A DNA stretch of 46,140 nucleotides from an uncultured Candidatus Pelagibacter sp. (GTDB lineage: Bacteria; Pseudomonadota; Alphaproteobacteria; Pelagibacterales; Pelagibacteraceae), in contig CAJQSC010000016.1 in the NCBI GenBank assembly GCA_905612465.1, forward strand, positions 1-46,140. The letters run 5' to 3'. The notes beneath the pieces are model-generated. The model was not told the origin of the DNA and did no database searches. It worked only from the letters and a program-made list of their open reading frames with translations. The position numbers and the translations under genes are program-made. Below are positions 38,166-46,140 of this stretch, one piece after another. Each line of letters begins with the position of its first letter. Within the stretch, counting starts at the first letter, position 1.

Positions 38166-39146
38166 ATGGAAAAAAACATTAATTTAATAGTTGAGATAGA
38201 TGAGAATAATCTACGACTTGATGTATTCGTCAACAAAAGAGAGAGTTTGATTAGTAGAACTAGAATCAAAAATCTAATCCTAAAAGAAAAATTAAAATTA
38301 AATGATGTGACTGTTAATAGTCCTTCAAAAAAAATTTGTACTGGTGATAAAGTAGACCTTCAAATTCCAGAACCAAAAGAAGCCTCTTTAAAACCTTATA
38401 ATTTTAAATTAGAGATTGTCTATGAAGATGAAGACTTATTAGTAATTGATAAACCGGCTGGAATAATTATGCATCCAGGAGCTGGTAACTATGATGAAAC
38501 AATTGTTAATGCCTTAATGCATTATAATAAAGATTCATTATCTACAATAGGTGATGAGCTAAGACCTGGTATTGTTCATAGAATAGATAAAGATACATCT
38601 GGATTAATAGTTATAGCCAAAAATAATATAACGCATGAAAATTTATCTCATCAATTTAGTGAACATACAATCATAAGATCTTATCAACTTTTAATTTGGG
38701 GGAAACTTAGACCTTCATCTGGAAAAATTGATACCTTCATAACTAGGAGTTCAAAAAATAGGCAAATGATGGAGGTTAGTGGCTCCAAAGGTAAAAGAGC
38801 CATAACTAATTATAAAACTATAGAGATTTTTGAAAATGATAAAACACCCACACTAAGTTTAGTTGAGTGTAGATTGGAAACAGGTAGAACACACCAGATA
38901 AGAGTTCACATGACACATATGGGTAATAGCATTATGGGTGACGGTAAATATAAAAAAAAATATAAGAAACTTAAGAATATCGATACCAGTTTGGAAAATT
39001 TAATTTATAAACTGGACAGACAATTTCTTCATGCCCAAACTCTTGGCTTTATTCATCCTAAAACTAATGAAGAAATGACTTTTACCTCAATTTTGCCACA
39101 AGAACTTGAAAATATTCTAGTATTGCTTAGAAGTACTAGTAAATAG
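38166..39146 (+). CDS. rluD: 23S rRNA pseudouridine synthase, RluD type
   Basis: Makes pseudouridines in 23S rRNA helix 69. It is 326 residues from the ATG at 38166: an N-terminal S4 RNA-binding domain (RLDVFVNKRESLISRTRIKNLI), then the RluA-family catalytic domain with D141 in VHRIDKDTSGL. EDEDLLVIDKPAGIIMHPG and GRTHQIRVHMTHMG are typical. An earlier in-frame ATG at 38115 lies within the antisense tRNA gene and adds sequence unlike the family, so it was rejected. rpoH follows after 42 bases. Confidence 0.94.
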   Translation: MEKNINLIVEIDENNLRLDVFVNKRESLISRTRIKNLILKEKLKLNDVTVNSPSKKICTGDKVDLQIPEPKEASLKPYNFKLEIVYEDEDLLVIDKPAGIIMHPGAGNYDETIVNALMHYNKDSLSTIGDELRPGIVHRIDKDTSGLIVIAKNNITHENLSHQFSEHTIIRSYQLLIWGKLRPSSGKIDTFITRSSKNRQMMEVSGSKGKRAITNYKTIEIFENDKTPTLSLVECRLETGRTHQIRVHMTHMGNSIMGDGKYKKKYKKLKNIDTSLENLIYKLDRQFLHAQTLGFIHPKTNEEMTFTSILPQELENILVLLRSTSK

Positions 39147-39188
39147 TATCTTGAAATATTACAATAGTTAATTAAATAAACACAACTT

Positions 39189-42183
<2,995 letters not shown>

Positions 42184-42184
42184 T

Positions 42185-43516
42185 TTATTTAATTTTTTTT
42201 AATATAATTTTTAAACATTTTTGAAGTAATTTACCATTGTCACTCTCTCCCATTACTCTGATTTTAGATTCAGTTCCTGAGTTTCTAACTAATATTCTAC
42301 CCTGTCCTTTAATTAATTTTTCTGCTAATTTTATAGAATTCTTAATATTGATATTTTTAATTATACCTTTGTCTTTAACGTCAATATTTTCCAATATTTG
42401 TGGAGTTTTCTTAAAGGTATTAAAAAAACTACTAGCTTTTTTTCCTTTTCTTAATGAAAATAAAACTTCTAAAGCAACTAGTAAGCCATCTCCAGTAGTT
42501 GCAAATTTACCTAAGATAATATGCCCAGATTGTTCACCACCTAAATTAAAATTATTTTTTTGCATTTTCTCTTTTACGAAACGGTCTCCTACATTTGATC
42601 TTAAGAATTTTATATTATGTAGTTTAAAAAATTTTTCTAATCCATAGTTAGACATTAAAGTGCCAACTACACCTCCTCTTAACATTTTTTTTCTTTTCCA
42701 TCTCATTGCTATTGCGGCAATTATTTGATCTCCATCAATTACAGTACTTTTTTCATCACACATAATAATTCTGTCGGCATCTCCATCAAGCGAAATTCCT
42801 ATGTGTGCTTTATATTTTTTTACTGCTAATCTAATTTTATTTGGAAAAGTAGATCCACAATTTTTATTAATATTAAGACCATTAGGGTTTATTCCAATTG
42901 AAAATACTTTGGCACCTAAAGATTTTAACAATTCAGGCCCAGCCTTGTATCCAGCTCCATTTGCACAATCAATCACTATTCTTAAACCTCTAAGGTTAAA
43001 ATCTTTTGGTAAATTGCTTTTTAAAATTTTTATATAATCTTTATTTGCAGTTTCTAACCTTTTTACACGACCTAATTTTTTTGGTTTTGATAAAGATTTT
43101 TCAATTTTTTGATCAATTAAGGTTTCAATTTTTTTTTCAATCTTATTTGACAGTTTTAACCCATCGGGTCCAAATAGCTTTAACCCATTGTCATGATATG
43201 GGTTATGAGATGCCGTAATCATAATTCCCATGTTGGCTTTCATGGTCTTTGTTAGCATCGCTAAGCCATTGGTTGGAAGTGGGCCTAATGTATAAACGTG
43301 CATGCCAGCCGATGTAAGTCCTGATACTAGTGCAGGTTCTAAACTATACCCTGATAGTCTCGTATCTTTAGCAATTATTGCTATTTGTTTCTTTTTTTTT
43401 TGAGTTTTAAAGTAAGTTCCTGTTGCAAGACCAAATTTAAAAAACATGTCTCCATTAATATTTTTACTGTTAACGGCACCTCTTATTCCATCTGTTCCAA
43501 AATATTTTTTTACCAT
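42185..43516 (-). CDS. glmM: Phosphoglucosamine mutase
   Basis: Interconverts glucosamine 6-phosphate and 1-phosphate for UDP-GlcNAc, peptidoglycan and lipid A. It is 443 residues, typical length. It starts MVKKYFGTDGIRG; the active-site phosphoserine loop is MITASHNPYHDNGLKLFG near residue 100; the metal loop is ISLDGDADRIIMCDE; sugar-binding GEQSGHII and the C-terminal phosphate loop RNSGTESKIRVMGE are present. The start overlaps the folP stop by one base. The ftsH-folP-glmM order is the classical one. Confidence 0.97.
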   Translation of the reverse strand: MVKKYFGTDGIRGAVNSKNINGDMFFKFGLATGTYFKTQKKKKQIAIIAKDTRLSGYSLEPALVSGLTSAGMHVYTLGPLPTNGLAMLTKTMKANMGIMITASHNPYHDNGLKLFGPDGLKLSNKIEKKIETLIDQKIEKSLSKPKKLGRVKRLETANKDYIKILKSNLPKDFNLRGLRIVIDCANGAGYKAGPELLKSLGAKVFSIGINPNGLNINKNCGSTFPNKIRLAVKKYKAHIGISLDGDADRIIMCDEKSTVIDGDQIIAAIAMRWKRKKMLRGGVVGTLMSNYGLEKFFKLHNIKFLRSNVGDRFVKEKMQKNNFNLGGEQSGHIILGKFATTGDGLLVALEVLFSLRKGKKASSFFNTFKKTPQILENIDVKDKGIIKNINIKNSIKLAEKLIKGQGRILVRNSGTESKIRVMGESDNGKLLQKCLKIILKKIK

Positions 43517-44568
43517 CAGTTTTTTATTAATTCTTTAAATACCTTTATACTTTGTCTTAATTCATTCACGTCATGAATTCTTAGAACTTGAACTCCTTGC
43601 ATTATTGCATACATAGAAGAGGCTACTGTTCCACCTAACCTTTCCTTGCTATCATTTTTTCCAGATAAATCCTTAATGAATCTTTTTCTAGAAAGCCCAA
43701 GTAATATAGGAAAACCAAGAGTATGAAAAATAGAAACACTCCTAATTAAATTCATATTATGTTTCAAATTTTTTCCAAAGCCAATCCCTGGATCAATCAT
43801 GATATTATTGTGTTTTACACCCATAGATATTAAAAATTTAATCTTTCGTTCAAAGAAATCATAAATATCTAATAATTCATTTTTATATTTAGGATTTTTC
43901 TGCATTTTTTCTGGTGTACCTTGTGAATGTTGAATTACAAATGGAGTTTTATTTTTTTTCAATACACCAACTGTTTTAGAGTCATAACTTAGCCCTGATA
44001 CATCATTTATAAGTTTAACTCCTAACTGAATCCCTTTATTCATGATTTCTGATTTTCTTGTATCTAATGATAGTGGAATTTTTTTATTAACATCTTTTAA
44101 TATTTCTTTTATTCTATCCCATTCTTCTTTTTTACTTACAGATTTAGATCCAGGTCTCGTTGACTCTCCACCAACATCAATAATGTCCGCTCCAGATTTA
44201 AATAAATTCTTTGCATGAGATATTCCTATTTCCTTTTTATTAAACTTACCACCATCAGAAAAACTATCCGGTGTTAAATTTAATATACCCATTATATTAG
44301 GAATTTTATTAAAATTTAAACTTGAAAAATTTTTATTTTTTTTAACAATAATCTTAATATCTTTATTAATTTTCTCTCTGAGAGATTTAGGTAATTTTTT
44401 TATATCTTTAAGGTCAATTATTTCGCTTGAAGTTCGTGTAAGGATTTCAATTTGCCCAAATGAAATTTTCTTATTACCGTTTAGTGGTAGATTTTTTTTT
44501 TTTCTAACTAATTCAATCGAAGATTTACCATAAGCAAAATTACACGCTCTTGTGTAATATTTTTTCAT
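43516..44568 (-). CDS. folP: Dihydropteroate synthase with N-terminal extension
   Basis: Condenses p-aminobenzoate with dihydropterin pyrophosphate in folate synthesis. It is 350 residues. The TIM-barrel DHPS domain begins only at about residue 88 with IPNIMGILNLTPDSFSDGG, then has IIDVGGESTRPGS, IPLSLDTRKSE, LINDVSGL, IMIDPGIGFGK and LGLSRKRFI. The first ~85 residues (starting MKKYYTRACNFAYGKSS) are an extra, lysine-rich segment of unknown role that E. coli FolP lacks. It lies 6 bases after ftsH and overlaps glmM by one base. Confidence 0.94.
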   Translation of the reverse strand: MKKYYTRACNFAYGKSSIELVRKKKNLPLNGNKKISFGQIEILTRTSSEIIDLKDIKKLPKSLREKINKDIKIIVKKNKNFSSLNFNKIPNIMGILNLTPDSFSDGGKFNKKEIGISHAKNLFKSGADIIDVGGESTRPGSKSVSKKEEWDRIKEILKDVNKKIPLSLDTRKSEIMNKGIQLGVKLINDVSGLSYDSKTVGVLKKNKTPFVIQHSQGTPEKMQKNPKYKNELLDIYDFFERKIKFLISMGVKHNNIMIDPGIGFGKNLKHNMNLIRSVSIFHTLGFPILLGLSRKRFIKDLSGKNDSKERLGGTVASSMYAIMQGVQVLRIHDVNELRQSIKVFKELIKN

Positions 44569-44574
44569 TTAGTT

Positions 44575-46140
44575 TTAATGAACTATTTTTGGCTTAAGAC
44601 CCATTGAGCTTAAAGCTGAGCCTTTATCTTCATCTTCAACTTTTAAATCTTCTTTATTGCTTGGATATATGTTTTTGTTTATTAAGTTTTCTATTTCTTC
44701 ACCCGAAAGAGTTTCATAAGTTAAAAGAGCTTTTGCTAACTTATGTAAATCATCAATTTTCTCAGTTAAAACTGTTCTTGCTCTTTCATAACCTTTATCT
44801 ACAATTTTTCTAATTTCTGAGTCTACTTTTTTTGAAGTTTCTTCAGACATATTTTGAGTTCTTGCAACAGATCTACCCAAAAATACCTCTTCTTCATTCG
44901 AACCATAAGCAACAGGTCCCAACTCTTTACTAAGGCCTGCTTGCATTACCATAGCTCTCGCTCTTTGAGTTGCTTGTTCAATATCACTAGATGCACCGGT
45001 TGTAACTTTATCTTCACCAAATATAATTTCTTCAGCTACTCTACCACCCATAGCTATAGCTAATTGAGCATGAAGCTGTTCTCTTGTTTGAGATATTTGA
45101 TCTCTCTCAGGTAACTGCATAACCATTCCTAGGGCTCGACCTCTTGGAATAATTGTTGCTTTATGAATTGGATGCGCAGCACTCTCATTAATAGTTACTA
45201 TTGCATGACCTGCTTCATGATAAGCAGTTAAAGTTTTTTCTTCCTCAGTCATAACCATTGATCTTCTCTCTGAACCCATCATTACTTTATCTCTAGATTC
45301 TTCAAATTCAACTAGAGTAACAATTCTTTTATTTTTTCTTGCAGCAAGTAATGCTGCTTCATTAACTATATTAGCTAAATCTGCACCTGAAAAACCTGGG
45401 GTTCCTCTTGCTACAGTTCTTAAATTTACGTCTGGTGCCATTTTAATTTTTTTCACATGCACTTTTAGTATTTGTTCTCTTCCTATAATATCTGGAAGTC
45501 CAACTACTACCTGTCTGTCAAATCTACCTGGTCTTAATAGGGCTGGATCTAGCACATCAGGTCTGTTTGTTGCTGCAATAATTATTACACCTTCATTGGT
45601 TTCAAAACCATCCATTTCAACTAATAATTGGTTTAAAGTTTGTTCTCTTTCATCGTTTCCTCCACCTAGACCAGCACCTCTACTTCTTCCAACTGCATCA
45701 ATCTCATCAATGAAAATTATACAGGGTGAATTTTTTTTACCTTGCTCAAACATATCTCTAACTCTTGAGGCTCCAACACCAACAAACATTTCTACAAAAT
45801 CTGACCCTGATATAGTAAAGAATGGAACACCTGCTTCTCCAGCTATAGCTCTTGCAAGCAATGTTTTACCTGTTCCTGGTTGACCAACTAACAAGCATCC
45901 TCTTGGTATCTTTCCACCAAGTCTACTAAATTTTTTTGGATCTTTTAGAAATTGAACGACTTCCTCAACCTCTTCTTTTGCTTCTTCAACACCTGCAACA
46001 TCATTAAATGTTACCTTACCCTTTAATTCATTCATTAATTTAGCTTTAGACTTACCAAAGCCCATAGCACCACCCTTACCACCTTGCATTTGTCTCATAA
46101 AAAAGATCCAGACAGCAATTAGTAATAACATCGGGAACCA
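44575..46140 (-). CDS. ftsH: ATP-dependent zinc metalloprotease FtsH (N-terminus beyond window)
   Basis: Membrane-anchored AAA protease that degrades misassembled membrane proteins and regulators. The gene runs off the window end. The visible part starts in the second membrane helix ([19 protein letters not shown]), so an apparent ATG at 46131 is internal and roughly 110-120 residues are missing. Walker A GQPGTGKT, Walker [12 protein letters not shown], the second region of homology ([21 protein letters not shown]) and the zinc site HEAGHAIV are intact. The RpoH factor encoded nearby is a known FtsH substrate in E. coli. First gene of the folP-glmM-thiD-purA run. Confidence 0.97.
   Translation of the reverse strand, partial: WFPMLLLIAVWIFFMRQMQGGKGGAMGFGKSKAKLMNELKGKVTFNDVAGVEEAKEEVEEVVQFLKDPKKFSRLGGKIPRGCLLVGQPGTGKTLLARAIAGEAGVPFFTISGSDFVEMFVGVGASRVRDMFEQGKKNSPCIIFIDEIDAVGRSRGAGLGGGNDEREQTLNQLLVEMDGFETNEGVIIIAATNRPDVLDPALLRPGRFDRQVVVGLPDIIGREQILKVHVKKIKMAPDVNLRTVARGTPGFSGADLANIVNEAALLAARKNKRIVTLVEFEESRDKVMMGSERRSMVMTEEEKTLTAYHEAGHAIVTINESAAHPIHKATIIPRGRALGMVMQLPERDQISQTREQLHAQLAIAMGGRVAEEIIFGEDKVTTGASSDIEQATQRARAMVMQAGLSKELGPVAYGSNEEEVFLGRSVARTQNMSEETSKKVDSEIRKIVDKGYERARTVLTEKIDDLHKLAKALLTYETLSGEEIENLINKNIYPSNKEDLKVEDEDKGSALSSMGLKPKIVH

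Noticed and set aside
46129-46131. ATG as the ftsH start
   Set aside because: The frame stays open to the window edge with FtsH-like sequence (Trp-Phe-Pro before the Met); this Met lies inside the second membrane helix.

Overview
The window reads as chromosome of a streamlined, AT-rich marine alphaproteobacterium of the SAR11 clade (Pelagibacterales). The grounds are: very low G+C by eye; genes packed with overlaps or gaps of a few bases; single-copy housekeeping genes; a proteorhodopsin followed by ferredoxin, ferredoxin-NADP reductase and a glutathione transferase; and the absence of insertion sequences, prophage genes, CRISPR arrays or rRNA. No stretch longer than about 260 bases lacks a recognised gene. 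Species-level placement is inference.

Layout. 1-5.3 kb: icd, converging on alaS, then recA with its own terminator. 5.3-8.5 kb: a minus-strand run of a SOUL heme-binding protein, a GFA-family zinc protein, a glycerate-3-kinase-like enzyme and a TolC-type outer-membrane protein. 8.6-10.3 kb: umuDC behind a textbook alphaproteobacterial SOS box. 10.3-13.7 kb: a three-gene glycan operon (GT39 membrane glycosyltransferase, GT2 glycosyltransferase, secreted alginate-lyase-like protein). 13.8-15.4 kb: dksA behind a consensus promoter, a MOSC protein, and two tiny overlapping membrane-peptide ORFs. 15.4-18.2 kb: proteorhodopsin and its redox neighbours. 18.5-24.8 kb: prpE, an SMR transporter, dihydroorotase, ygfZ, nadA and nadC. 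24.8-31.2 kb: sppA-like protease, glyQ, glyS and ppdK on the minus strand. 31.3-38.0 kb: polyprenyl diphosphate synthase, pdxH, aroC, dxs, ispA, xseB and sua5. 38.1-40.1 kb: tRNA-Arg(UCG), rluD, rpoH. 40.1-46.1 kb: purA, thiD, glmM, folP and ftsH, one minus-strand operon running off the window.

The gene content is mostly core metabolism: TCA cycle, NAD, pyridoxal, aromatic, pyrimidine and purine, isoprenoid, folate, thiamine and peptidoglycan precursors. Added to this are light-driven proton pumping, stringent-response and heat-shock regulators (DksA, RpoH) and an SOS module (RecA, UmuDC).

The points that most deserve attention are: (i) nadA and ppdK both carry an apparent one-base excess in an A-tract of the coding strand that breaks the reading frame; (ii) two overlapping unrecognised membrane microproteins of 38 and 31 residues lie between the MOSC gene and the rhodopsin-linked redox cluster; (iii) SOS-type sites precede umuD and probably recA; (iv) convergent gene pairs repeatedly share their stop codons in 4-base overlaps. 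I saw no obvious new multi-gene defence or mobile system.
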